A stretch of 64,000 nt of DNA from Pannonibacter sp. SL95. Its GTDB lineage: Bacteria > Pseudomonadota > Alphaproteobacteria > Rhizobiales > Stappiaceae. The notes beneath the pieces are model-generated. The model was not told where the DNA came from, did no database searches, and was given only the letters and a program-made list of their open reading frames with translations. Positions 34,893 through 43,626 of the stretch are shown here, piece by piece. Each line of letters starts with the position of its first letter. Position 1 is the stretch's first letter. A program made the translations under genes and the position numbers. Location: NCBI RefSeq assembly GCF_026672425.1, contig NZ_JAPPRC010000003.1, positions 912,501-976,500 of the forward strand. The letters run 5' to 3'.

Positions 34893-35654
34893 TTATCTTT
34901 TTTGGCGGATGTCCAGTCCGTAAAGCGCTGCGGACAGGCGGCTGGCCGCAGCCTGCGCTGCCGAATTCAGCTCGGCGAGGCGCGCGTCATCGACACGCAC
35001 TTCCGGCGCGGCGATGGAAATCGTTCCGACCGGCAACCCATCCGGTGAGAGGACCGGCGCGGCAGTGCTGATCACCCCAGGTTCGAGGCCATTCCGGCTG
35101 ACCGAGGTGCCGCGCGCCCGCGTCTCGTTGATGCGCGCGCGCAATGCTTCGGGATCGGTAACGGTGTGCGGCGTGAAGGCCTTCAGCGGCTGCGCCAGAA
35201 ACGCCTCGCGCTGCTCCTCGGGCAAAAACGCAAGAAGGGCGAGGCCTGACGCCGTTGCATGCAGCGGATAGCAGGAGCCGACATCGACGATGACGCGATT
35301 GGCGCGGGGTGATGTCTCCACATGCACGGTCCACAGCTCGTGGCCGGAGAACTCGCTGAGGTGGCAGGTTTCCTCTGTTTCCTCGTTGAGCGCCTTCACC
35401 ACCGGAATGGCGGTGCGCAGGAACGGGAACCGGGCTTCGCGGATCCGGGCGAGGCGAACCGGGGCTGCGCCGATGCGGTAGCGCTTGGTTGCCTTGTCCT
35501 GCTCGATGAAACCGTGCGCCTCAAGATCGACCAGCATCCGGCGGGCGGTAGCCTTGTCGAGGACCGCAAGCCGGGCGATCTCCGACAGGCCTGTGTCCTC
35601 GCTGAGCGAGGCAACCAGGTTCAGGAGCGACAGCGCCTTGCCCACAGTGCTCAC
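34893..35654 (-). CDS. IclR-family transcriptional regulator
   Basis: A 253-residue regulator. The start is GTG at 35654 with GGGAGGA just upstream; an in-frame ATG at 35684 would include the ribosome site. The N-terminal winged helix (STVGKALSLLNLVAS, then LSEIARLAVLDKATARRMLVDLEAHGFIEQ) binds DNA, and the C-terminal GAF-like effector domain runs from about residue 75 (ETCHLSEFSGHELWTVH to GTISIAAPEVRVDDARL). It heads the leftward operon and is divergent from the TctC gene. An inverted repeat in the 140-base gap is its probable operator, controlling both directions. Confidence 0.92.
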   Translation of the reverse strand: MSTVGKALSLLNLVASLSEDTGLSEIARLAVLDKATARRMLVDLEAHGFIEQDKATKRYRIGAAPVRLARIREARFPFLRTAIPVVKALNEETEETCHLSEFSGHELWTVHVETSPRANRVIVDVGSCYPLHATASGLALLAFLPEEQREAFLAQPLKAFTPHTVTDPEALRARINETRARGTSVSRNGLEPGVISTAAPVLSPDGLPVGTISIAAPEVRVDDARLAELNSAAQAAASRLSAALYGLDIRQKR

Positions 35655-35733
35655 GGTGATCCTCCCAGATCGATAACATCGCAATTAACTTGACAGCAGC
35701 CGGATTCATTTGCAAGTCTATATTTGAAATGAA

Positions 35734-35750
35734 GGTTCACATAATGAACC
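35734..35750. promoter_or_regulatory. Inverted repeat GGTTCA-N5-TGAACC, candidate IclR operator
   Basis: GGTTCA (35734-35739) and TGAACC (35745-35750) with a 5-base spacer lie between the divergent IclR and TctC genes, 44 bases before the TctC start. Size and symmetry suit an IclR-family dimer. A TTGACA at 35690-35695 and TATATT at 35719-35724 are nearby but too far apart for a normal promoter pair. Confidence 0.65.
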
Positions 35751-35794
35751 GATAAGGCCAAAGGCCACCGGGAACAGCAGAAGAGGACGGAACC

Positions 35795-36751
35795 ATGCAG
35801 AAGGCATTTCTCGCCGCTGTGGCGGCAGCAGTGACAGCAACAGCTCCGATTGGCATGTCGGGCGCAGCACAGGCCGAGTATCCGGAAAAGCCGGTCAGCT
35901 TCGTGGTGCCCTTTCCCCCCGGCGATCTGGAGGACGTGCTGACGCGCATGATCGCGGAAGACTTCCAGGCGAAGTACGGCGTCGCGGCAGCGGTCATCAA
36001 CAAGCCCAGCGATGGCGGTCCGTTCCCGGGCGCGGTTGATGTGGCGGGCGGCAAGGCGGATGGCTACACGGTCGGCTCGTTCGTCGTGGACATTCCGGTC
36101 ATCGGGCCGGAGGTCGGCATTCCGGCGCTCAACCCCAATCCGTTTGAGCCGGTCGGCATTTTCCTGACCTATCCCTTCGTGATCGCCACGCTGAAGGATG
36201 CGCCCTACGACACGATGGCACACCTGGCCAAGCACGTGAAGGATACGGGTGACAGCGTCGCGCTCGGCCACTTCGGATCGTTCCTGCTGCCGACCCAGGC
36301 AACGCTGGCTGCGGCAAAGGTGATGGGCTTCGAGTGGGGCGCGGAAGCGGCCAATGACGCGCTCGACTGCAACACGCTGGCCTCGGGCGACTTCGATGTC
36401 GTGACCACCACGATGCAGCAGCTGCTCCCCTGCCTCGACAAGGTGCAGATCCTGGCGACGATCACCGACAGCCCGATCCCCGTGATCCCGGATGCGCCGC
36501 AGCTGTCGTCAGTTGCGCCCGAGCTGAAACTGTCGCTCTGGAACGGGCTGTTCGTGCCCAAAGGCACGCCGCAGGATGTGAAGGACAAGCTTGCCGCCGT
36601 GGCGAAGGAGACCATGGTTTCCGAGCGAGCCCGCAAGCTCTCCGCCGATACCGGCGCCATTCTCTACTGGAAGGATGCGGCTGCGTCAGACGCGCAGATC
36701 GAGGCGGACAAGGCTGTCGTCTCGCGCGTGAACACGCTTCTCGGCCAGTAA
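35795..36751 (+). CDS. Tripartite tricarboxylate transporter substrate-binding protein (TctC/Bug family)
   Basis: A 318-residue periplasmic binding protein. The signal peptide ends SGAAQA, and the mature N-terminus EYPEKPVSFVVPFPPGDLEDVLTR is the TctC/Bug signature region, in which the usual GGxxD reads GDLED. Segments GGKADGYTVGSF and WNGLFVPKGTPQDVKDKLA are also typical. The TctC family binds carboxylates and many other small acids and amides. It starts the rightward operon with TctB and TctA, with a hairpin right behind it. Confidence 0.92.
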   Translation: MQKAFLAAVAAAVTATAPIGMSGAAQAEYPEKPVSFVVPFPPGDLEDVLTRMIAEDFQAKYGVAAAVINKPSDGGPFPGAVDVAGGKADGYTVGSFVVDIPVIGPEVGIPALNPNPFEPVGIFLTYPFVIATLKDAPYDTMAHLAKHVKDTGDSVALGHFGSFLLPTQATLAAAKVMGFEWGAEAANDALDCNTLASGDFDVVTTTMQQLLPCLDKVQILATITDSPIPVIPDAPQLSSVAPELKLSLWNGLFVPKGTPQDVKDKLAAVAKETMVSERARKLSADTGAILYWKDAAASDAQIEADKAVVSRVNTLLGQ

Positions 36752-36759
36752 GCGGAAAA

Positions 36760-36784
36760 GGCCGGTGCACCCCGCGCACTGGCC
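36760..36784 (+). terminator. Hairpin behind the TctC gene
   Basis: GGCCGGTGC (36760-36768) pairs with GCACTGGCC (36776-36784), with one G-U pair. It lies 8 bases after the TctC stop and 45 bases before TctB. No T run follows; the likely role is mRNA stabilisation or partial read-through, favouring the binding protein. Confidence 0.5.
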
Positions 36785-36829
36785 ACTTCTCGCCAAACGT
36801 CTTCAGCATCTCCATCAGACGGCGGTACC

Positions 36830-37369
36830 ATGCAGTCCGACGACACCTCGCCTCACGTCTTCCCCAATGCGCGCCGACCGGGCGAGCTGCTGTTCGCCAT
36901 GATCTTTCTGGGGCTGTCAGTTCTGCTTCTGGCGCAGATCGGCTGGCAGACCCAGTGGCTGCCCGGCAAGGGGCTGGCCGCGCAGCCGCGCACCTGGCCG
37001 TTTATCGGTCTGGCCGGCATGATGCTGTTCGGCACGCTGCATCTCATCGCCACCAACCGGGTCCGTCGCACGCCGGGCCGGTGGCGCGAGGCGCTTCTTT
37101 GGGTGCGGTCCCTGGAATTCGTGGCCTGGTATCTGGCCTATGTCTTCAGCGTACCCTTCCTTGGGTACCTGCCCGCAACGCTGCTGTTCTGCGTCAGCCT
37201 GACCTGGCGCTGCGGCTACAGAAGCGCCCTTGCGCTGGGAACTGCCGCAGCCTTCGGGCTTGGGGTGGTGTTGTTCTTCCGCACCCTGCTGGCGGTGAAG
37301 ATCCCCGGCGGCGCGCTCTACGAGCTGCTGCCTCAGCCGCTCAACTCCTTTTTCCTCACGTATTTCTGA
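36830..37369 (+). CDS. Tripartite tricarboxylate transporter small membrane subunit (TctB family)
   Basis: A 179-residue protein with four hydrophobic segments (LLFAMIFLGLSVLLLAQI, PFIGLAGMMLFGTLHLI, VAWYLAYVFSVPFLGYLPATLLF and ALALGTAAAFGLGVVLFF), the layout of TctB. It forms the membrane part together with TctA, 12 bases downstream. The order TctC-TctB-TctA is standard. Confidence 0.88.
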   Translation: MQSDDTSPHVFPNARRPGELLFAMIFLGLSVLLLAQIGWQTQWLPGKGLAAQPRTWPFIGLAGMMLFGTLHLIATNRVRRTPGRWREALLWVRSLEFVAWYLAYVFSVPFLGYLPATLLFCVSLTWRCGYRSALALGTAAAFGLGVVLFFRTLLAVKIPGGALYELLPQPLNSFFLTYF

Positions 37370-37381
37370 CCGGAACGGACC

Positions 37382-38869
37382 ATGGACCTGCTGTTTTCCA
37401 GTCTCGAGATCCTCGCCCGCTGGGATGTCTTTGCCGCACTCGTCATCGGGTCGGTCGGCGGCGTGATTGTCGGGGCCATGCCGGGGGTCGGCGCGGCGGT
37501 CGCCATCGCCATCCTGCTGCCCGCAACCTTTTCGCTGGAGCCGATCGTCGGCCTGACGGCACTCCTTGGCATCTATGGCTCGTCGATGTTCGGCGGCGCG
37601 ATCCCTGCGATCCTGATCAACACGCCCGGAACGCCGGTCAATGCGCTGACCACCTATGACGGCTATCCGATGACCCGCCGCGGTGAGGCGCGCCGCGCCC
37701 TCAGCCTTGCCTATTCGGCCAGCTTCTTTGGCGGCATCTTCTCGATCCTCTGCCTGATCCTGCTGGCGCCGGTGCTTGCCTCCATCGCGCCGATGTTCGG
37801 AGCGCGGGAGATCTTTCTGGCGGCGCTTCTCGGCATCGTGCTGGTGGTGCTGACCCATCGCGGCCAGATCCTTGCGGCCGGCATGCTGGTCTGCTTCGGC
37901 ATCTTTCTGAAGACGGTTGGGCTGGAAGGCACCGCCTATACCCAGCGCTACACCTTCGGCCAGACCTGGCTGGCTTCGGGTGTTGACCTGATCGTGGTGG
38001 TGCTCGGCATCTTTGCCCTGTCGCAGGCCTTCCTGCTGCTGACCCAGCGCGACACGACCTACGAGCTGCCGCCAGTGAAGGGCAAGTTCCTGCAGGGCCT
38101 CACCGAGATCTTCAAGTACAAGCGCCTGGCCACCGTCGGCTCCAGCTTTGGCGTCATCTGCGGCATGATCCCGGGCGTCGGCGAGTTCATGTCGCAGTTC
38201 CTCTCCTACAGCTATGCCCAGCGGACATCGAAGACGCCGGAACTGTTCGGCAAGGGCAACCCCGAAGGCATCGTCGCCTCGGAGGCAGCCAACAACTCGG
38301 TGCCGCCCGCCGCCATGATCCCGCTGCTAGCCCTCGGCATCCCGGGCGAGGAACTGACGGCCATGATGCTGTCGGTGTTCTATGTCCACAACGTCATCCC
38401 CGGGCCGCAGCTGTTCCGCGACCAGATGGACTTTGTGCTGGCGCTCTACATCGCCCTCTTCGTGCTCAACGTGCTGGTCATCCTGTTCCTGATGACCTCC
38501 ACCAACATCCTCATGCAGGTGATGCGCATCCCCAGCCGCTTCCTTGGCATGATGATCCTCACCTTCAGCCTCATCGGCGTCTATTCGCTGCGCAACTCAC
38601 TGACGGACTGCGCCATTGCCGCCGGCTTTGGCGTCTTTGGCTTCATTCTCAAGCGGCTGGACCTGCCGACCTCGCCGGTGATCCTCGGCATCGTGCTGGG
38701 CGGGCTGATGGAAACAAAGCTGCGCACGGCCATGACCCGGGTGAAGTCGCCCCTCGACTTCATCGACCGTCCGATCGCCTTCATCCTCTTTGCCATGATC
38801 ATCCTGGCGATCGGCCTGCACATCACCACCCATCTGCGCAACCGCGCCAAGGACAAGGCCCATGCTTGA
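37382..38869 (+). CDS. Tripartite tricarboxylate transporter large membrane subunit (TctA family)
   Basis: A 495-residue protein with about twelve membrane helices. The family signature is repeated in both halves: GAMPGVGAAVAIAILLPATFSLEPIVGLTALLGIYGSSMFGGAIPAILINTPGTPVNA in the first, and ICGMIPGVGEFMSQFLSYSYAQRTSK with NNSVPPAAMIPLLALGIPGEELTA in the second. It moves the substrate delivered by TctC, driven by an ion gradient. Its end overlaps the aldehyde dehydrogenase gene by 8 bases. Confidence 0.94.
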   Translation: MDLLFSSLEILARWDVFAALVIGSVGGVIVGAMPGVGAAVAIAILLPATFSLEPIVGLTALLGIYGSSMFGGAIPAILINTPGTPVNALTTYDGYPMTRRGEARRALSLAYSASFFGGIFSILCLILLAPVLASIAPMFGAREIFLAALLGIVLVVLTHRGQILAAGMLVCFGIFLKTVGLEGTAYTQRYTFGQTWLASGVDLIVVVLGIFALSQAFLLLTQRDTTYELPPVKGKFLQGLTEIFKYKRLATVGSSFGVICGMIPGVGEFMSQFLSYSYAQRTSKTPELFGKGNPEGIVASEAANNSVPPAAMIPLLALGIPGEELTAMMLSVFYVHNVIPGPQLFRDQMDFVLALYIALFVLNVLVILFLMTSTNILMQVMRIPSRFLGMMILTFSLIGVYSLRNSLTDCAIAAGFGVFGFILKRLDLPTSPVILGIVLGGLMETKLRTAMTRVKSPLDFIDRPIAFILFAMIILAIGLHITTHLRNRAKDKAHA

Positions 38870-40352
38870 TCAGGCTCGCATCGACGCCCTGAGACACCTT
38901 CCCGTTGCTCCGCAGCAGCTGTTCATTGATGGCCGCGAGGCCGCGGCCGTCGATGGTCGCCGGATGGATGTGGTGTCCCCGCTCGACGGCAAGGTCTTCA
39001 CCAGTCTGGCGCTGGCCGGCGCGGCCGATGTGGACCGGGCCGTCGCCAGCGCCCGCGCCGCCTTCGAGCGTGGCAGCTGGTCGCGCGCGGCACCGTCCGA
39101 GCGCAAGAAGGTGATGCTGCGCATTGCAGAGGCCATCGAGCGCGAGGCGCTGGAGCTGGCCGTCCTTGGCGTGCGCGACAACGGCACCGAGATTTCCATG
39201 GCGCTGAAAGCTGAACCGCTGTCGGCCGCCGCCACCTTCCGCTACTACGGCGAGGCCATCGACAAAGTCTATGGCGAGATCGCGCCGACGGCCGAAGGCG
39301 TCCTGGGCCTCGTCCGGCGCGAGGCGCTGGGCGTCATCGGGGCCATCGTGCCCTGGAACTTCCCGATGATGATCGGGGCGTGGAAACTGGCGCCTGCGCT
39401 TGCTGCCGGCAATTCCGTCGTGCTGAAACCGGCCGAAAGCGCGTCGCTGACGCTGCTCCGCCTTGCCCGCATCTGCGTGGAGGCCGGGCTGCCGGAGGGC
39501 GTGCTCAATGTCGTCACCGGCGAGGGCGCGGTCGCCGGCGAGGCGCTCGGGCTCAGCATGGACGTGGATGCGCTTGCCTTCACCGGGTCGGGCGGGGTTG
39601 GTCGCCGGCTTCTCGATTATGCAGCCCGCTCCAACCTGAAGCGGGTGCATCTGGAGCTGGGCGGCAAGTCGCCCAACATTGTCTTTGCCGATGCACCGGA
39701 TCTCGGCAAGGCGGCGAAGGCAGCCGCCAACGCAATCTTCCGCAATGCCGGCCAGGTCTGCGTCGCCGGTTCGCGGCTTCTGGTCGAGAACAACGTGCGT
39801 GAGGCCTTCCTTGGCGAGCTGGTGAAGGCGACCGAGGCCCTGCGCGTCGATGATCCGCTCGCCGTGACCACCGACATCGGTGCCCTGTCGAGTGCCGAGC
39901 ATCTCGCCCGCGTCGAGGCGCATCTCGCCCGCGCCACGCAGGAGGGCGCTGAATGCCTCACCGGCGGGGCGCGCATCAGGACGGAGACGGGCGGCTATTT
40001 CCTGTCACCGGCGGTGTTTGCCGGCGTGACGCCGGAGATGGCGCTGGCGCGGGCGGAGGTCTTCGGCCCCGTGCTGGCCGTGCAGGGCTTTGACAGCGAG
40101 GACGAGGCCGTTCGCCTTGCCAACGACACCGACTATGGCCTCGCCGCCGGCGTCTGGACCGCCAACCTCGGCCGGGCACACCGGATGATCGCCCGGGTCC
40201 GCGCCGGCCTCGTGCATGTTAACACCTATGGCGGTTCGGACCTGACCGTGCCGCTCGGCGGCTTCCGCCAGTCCGGCTTCGGCCGGGACAAGTCGCTGCA
40301 TGCCTTCGACAGCTACACCGATCTCAAGAGCGCGTGGATTTCCCTGACATGA
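38862..40352 (+). CDS. NAD(P)+-dependent aldehyde dehydrogenase
   Basis: A 496-residue ALDH-superfamily enzyme that oxidises an aldehyde to an acid. PWNFPMMIGAWKLAPALAAGNSVVLKPAE and FTGSGGVGRRLL form the cofactor site, HLELGGKSPNIV carries the general-base Glu, and FRNAGQVCVAGSRLLVE the nucleophile Cys. Overall it resembles the PuuC-like amino-aldehyde dehydrogenases, which fits neighbouring aminotransferases. The start overlaps the TctA stop by 8 bases and the stop overlaps the next start by 4, so the genes are translationally coupled. Confidence 0.93.
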   Translation: MLDQARIDALRHLPVAPQQLFIDGREAAAVDGRRMDVVSPLDGKVFTSLALAGAADVDRAVASARAAFERGSWSRAAPSERKKVMLRIAEAIEREALELAVLGVRDNGTEISMALKAEPLSAAATFRYYGEAIDKVYGEIAPTAEGVLGLVRREALGVIGAIVPWNFPMMIGAWKLAPALAAGNSVVLKPAESASLTLLRLARICVEAGLPEGVLNVVTGEGAVAGEALGLSMDVDALAFTGSGGVGRRLLDYAARSNLKRVHLELGGKSPNIVFADAPDLGKAAKAAANAIFRNAGQVCVAGSRLLVENNVREAFLGELVKATEALRVDDPLAVTTDIGALSSAEHLARVEAHLARATQEGAECLTGGARIRTETGGYFLSPAVFAGVTPEMALARAEVFGPVLAVQGFDSEDEAVRLANDTDYGLAAGVWTANLGRAHRMIARVRAGLVHVNTYGGSDLTVPLGGFRQSGFGRDKSLHAFDSYTDLKSAWISLT

Positions 40353-41758
40353 CCATCGACTACGCCCCGACGCAACAGGCCACCGACCGCGCCGCCGCCA
40401 TCGACCGCCTGATCGAGGCGGAGCAGGCCCGGTTTGCCGCCCGGCATCCGAAGTCTGCCGCCGCCTGGGCGAGGGGGAGGGAGCATTATCTCTATGGCGG
40501 CCCCTCGCACTGGATGCGCCGCTGGGCCGGCGGCTTTCCTATCTATGCCGAGGCGGCCAGCGGCGCGCGCATCCGCGACATCGACGGTCACGACTATGTC
40601 GACTTCTGTTTGGGCGACACCGGCGGCATGTGCGGCCATGCGCCGGAGCCGGTGACCCGGGCCGCCCTGCACCAGCTGCAGCGCGGCACCACCATGATGC
40701 TGCCGACGCTGGACAGCCTCTGGGTCGGCGAGGAACTCACCCGCCGCTTCGGTCTGCCCTACTGGACGCTGACCACCTCGGCCACCGATGCCAACCGCGG
40801 TGCCATCCGCATCGCCCGCATGATCACCGGCCGCGACAAGGTGCTGGTCTTCTCCGGCTGCTATCACGGCGGCGTCGAGGAGGCCCATGTCGAGATCCGA
40901 AACGGCAAGATCGGCATGCGCAACATGATCCATCCGAATGCGGTCGACCATGCGGCCGTGTCACGGGTGGTGGAGTTCAACGATGTCGCGGCCCTGGAAC
41001 AGGCGCTGAAAGCCGGTGACGTCGCCTGCGTGCTGACCGAGCCGCTGATGACCAATTTCGGCATGATCCCGGTCGAGCCCGGGTTCCATGACGCGCTGCG
41101 GCGGCTGACGCGCGAGACCGGCACGCTGCTGGTGATCGACGAGACACACACCATCTCCTGCGGCCCCGGCGGCTACACGGCCCTCAATGGCCTCGAGCCC
41201 GACATGCTGGTGGCCGGCAAGGCCATCGCCGGCGGCATTCCGGCGGGTATCTTCGGCCTGAGCCAGGCGGTCGCCGAGCGCATGTGGCAGGTCGTGCCCC
41301 ATGCCAATCCTAAGCTGCGCCAGTCGGCGCATCTAGGCATCGGCGGCACGCTGGCCGGCAATGCGCTCACCGTCGCCACCATGAAGGCCGTGCTCGAGGA
41401 GGTGCTCACCGAGGCGAACTACGCCCGCATGATCGCGCTGGCGACGCGGCTGGCCGAGGAGGCGCGGGCGCTGATCTCGGGCAGCCGCAAGCCCTGGCAC
41501 GTGACCCAGATCGGCGCGCGCGCGGAGATCATGTTCACGCCGAAAGTGCCGCGCTCCGGCGCCGATGTGATTGCCACGCGGCAGGGCGATCTCGAGACGC
41601 TGCTGCATGCCTTCTACATGAACGAGGGCATCCTGGTGACGCCGTTCCACACCATGTTCCTGATGTGCCCGGCCAGCACCGACGAGGATGTGGCGCGGCA
41701 CACCGAGGTGTTCGCCCGCTTCATCGAGCTCCTCGACCGGGAGGGCATTGCCGGATGA
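40349..41758 (+). CDS. Class III PLP-dependent aminotransferase, glutamate-1-semialdehyde mutase-like
   Basis: A 469-residue PLP enzyme. DGHDYVDFCLGDTGGMCGHAPEPV and TTSATDANRGAIRIARMITGRDKVLVFSGCYHGGVEEAHV are cofactor-site regions (Ser-Ala-Thr phosphate pocket, Tyr-His stacking), LLVIDETHTISCGPGG holds the conserved Asp, and DMLVAGKAIAGGIPAGIFG the PLP Lys. It is unlike the omega-transaminase in the leftward operon and closer to the GSAM/beta-amino-acid aminotransferase branch. The start at 40349 overlaps the upstream stop (ATGA). Together with the aldehyde dehydrogenase it could convert an amino acid to an aldehyde and then to an acid. Confidence 0.88.
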   Translation: MTIDYAPTQQATDRAAAIDRLIEAEQARFAARHPKSAAAWARGREHYLYGGPSHWMRRWAGGFPIYAEAASGARIRDIDGHDYVDFCLGDTGGMCGHAPEPVTRAALHQLQRGTTMMLPTLDSLWVGEELTRRFGLPYWTLTTSATDANRGAIRIARMITGRDKVLVFSGCYHGGVEEAHVEIRNGKIGMRNMIHPNAVDHAAVSRVVEFNDVAALEQALKAGDVACVLTEPLMTNFGMIPVEPGFHDALRRLTRETGTLLVIDETHTISCGPGGYTALNGLEPDMLVAGKAIAGGIPAGIFGLSQAVAERMWQVVPHANPKLRQSAHLGIGGTLAGNALTVATMKAVLEEVLTEANYARMIALATRLAEEARALISGSRKPWHVTQIGARAEIMFTPKVPRSGADVIATRQGDLETLLHAFYMNEGILVTPFHTMFLMCPASTDEDVARHTEVFARFIELLDREGIAG

Positions 41759-42567
41759 CGACGCCCCCCTTCCGCCTCGACGGACAGGTCGCGCTGGTCA
41801 CCGGCGGCGCGCGCGGCATTGGCGCGGCCATCGTCACGCGGCTGGCCGAGGCCGGTGCGCTTGTCATCATTGCCAACCGCACGCTTGATGTCGCCGAAGA
41901 GCTGGCCCGGACCCTCGGTGGACGGGGCCTTTCCGCCGCCGCCGTGGCTCTCGCCGACCTGTCGCGGGACGGGCTCGCCCGGCTGGTGCAGGAGACCACG
42001 GCGCGCGAGGGCTAGCTCGACATCCTGGTGCACAATGCCGGCGGTTGTCCCTGGGCGGGCATCGAGGAGATGACCGAGGATCAGCTGGACGAAGCGCTCG
42101 ACATCAACCTGAAGGCGGCCGTGTGGCTGACCCAGGCGGCTGTGCCGGGGATGCGGGCGGCTAGCCATGGTGCACTCCTGTTCACCTCGTCCGTGTCCGC
42201 GCGGGTGGCCATGGCCGGCGGGGCGCATTACTCGGCGGCAAAGGCCGGGCTCAACGCCTTCATCCGGGGCGCGGCCTTCGAGCTGGCGCGCAGCGGCATC
42301 ACGGTCAACGGCGTCGAGCCGGGCTTCATCGCCAAGCCGGGGCGCGGCACGCTGAGCACCCCGGAAAAGCAGGCCGAGATCGGTGCCGCGATCCCCATGG
42401 GCCGGATGGGCGAGGCCGACGACATCGCCTGCGCCATGCTCTACCTCGCCTCGCGCGAGGCGAAATACATCACCGGCCAGACCATCGTCGTCGACGGCGG
42501 CTCCACCCTGCCGGAGACCGGCTATGCGGTGACGAGCCATTTCGGGGCAGGGGAGGGCGCGGCATGA
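41755..42567 (+). pseudogene. SDR-family oxidoreductase interrupted by an in-frame TAG
   Basis: A 271-codon reading frame encodes a full classical SDR except for an amber codon at 42013-42015 (codon 87). Before it: FRLDGQVALVTGGARGIGAAI (NAD site) up to TTAREG. After it: LDILVHNAGG (NNAG region), LLFTSSVSA with the catalytic Ser, HYSAAKAG with Tyr and Lys, and ITGQTIVVDGG at the end. Every other SDR feature is intact, so the mutation is recent, is an error, or is read through. Relatives normally have Arg, Lys or Gln at this point; CAG to TAG would be one transition. Both ends overlap neighbouring genes by 4 bases. Confidence 0.88.
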
Positions 42568-43337
42568 GCGGCGCACTGTCAGGCCTCACCGCGCTGATCA
42601 CGGGGGCTGCCACCGGCATGGGGGCGGCGACGGCCGAGCGCTTTGCCGCCGAAGGTGCGCGGCTCGTGCTGTTTGGGCTCGGCGGCGCGGCGCTCGACCA
42701 GATGGCGGCGGCGACCGGTGGCGTTGCCGTGCATGGCGACGTGACCAGCCCCGCCGACATCGACCGGGCAATTGCGGCCTGCGACGGGCGGCTCGACTGT
42801 CTCGTCAATGCCGCCGGCCTCATCGTCCCGGACCGTCCCGACAGCATCGAGGATGCCGTCTGGGCGCGGACGCTTTCGGTCAATCTCACCGGCACCATGA
42901 TGGTCTGCCGCGCGGCGCTGCCGCTTCTGAAGCGACAGGGCGGCACCATCGTCAACATCGCCTCGGTCGCAGCCTTCAACGCCAGCCCGGACAGCGCCAG
43001 CTATGCCGCCAGCAAGGCAGGCGTTGTCGCCCTGACCCGGTCGCTCGCCTATGCCCATGGCAGCGACGGCATCCGGGTGAATGCCATCGCGCCCGGCTGG
43101 GTGCGCACGCCGATGAGCGAGATGGAGATGGACCTTGCGGCTAGCGCCGCCGGGACCACGCGCGAGGAGGAATTTGCCGCGCTCACCCGCCGGATTGCGC
43201 TTGGCCGCATTGCCGAGCCGGAGGAGATCGCGGCCTGCTGCCTGTTCCTTGCCAGCGCCCAGTCCTCTTTCGTCACGGGCACCGTCCTCGTGGCGGATGG
43301 CGGCGGGCGCTCACCGACCCAGAACAGGGCGGTCTGA
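42564..43337 (+). CDS. SDR-family oxidoreductase
   Basis: A 257-residue classical short-chain dehydrogenase: TALITGAATGMGAATAERF (NAD(P) site), CLVNAAG, VNIASVAAF with the catalytic Ser, YAASKAG with Tyr and Lys, and the C-terminal FVTGTVLVADGGGRSP. It oxidises or reduces a hydroxyl/keto group; the substrate is unknown. It is 4 bases overlapped with the interrupted SDR and ends the first block of the rightward operon. The next 289 bases (43338-43626) hold no gene I can see. Confidence 0.92.
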   Translation: MSGALSGLTALITGAATGMGAATAERFAAEGARLVLFGLGGAALDQMAAATGGVAVHGDVTSPADIDRAIAACDGRLDCLVNAAGLIVPDRPDSIEDAVWARTLSVNLTGTMMVCRAALPLLKRQGGTIVNIASVAAFNASPDSASYAASKAGVVALTRSLAYAHGSDGIRVNAIAPGWVRTPMSEMEMDLAASAAGTTREEEFAALTRRIALGRIAEPEEIAACCLFLASAQSSFVTGTVLVADGGGRSPTQNRAV

Positions 43338-43626
43338 TGTGCCCGCCGCGTCTCTTCAGGGTGGAGGAGACCCGGCGGATCCGGCCCTTAATGCCGGATG
43401 AACTTTTGCTTGATCCAGCGCGCAGGCCGGTGAAGCCTGCCTTGAGCTGGACGAGCGCTGCAAATACCGCTGGGCTGGGGTCTCTTACCCTCGGCCCCCA
43501 AAAGCGAAAACCATTCAGGCCACCACTGACGCTGGCCTTCAAAAATCAAGACCAAGTCGCGGCACCGCTGCCGCCCCGGGGATCTGTCCGGGCCTGTTTC
43601 ATCTTCAAGTGGGGGGAGGATCACCC

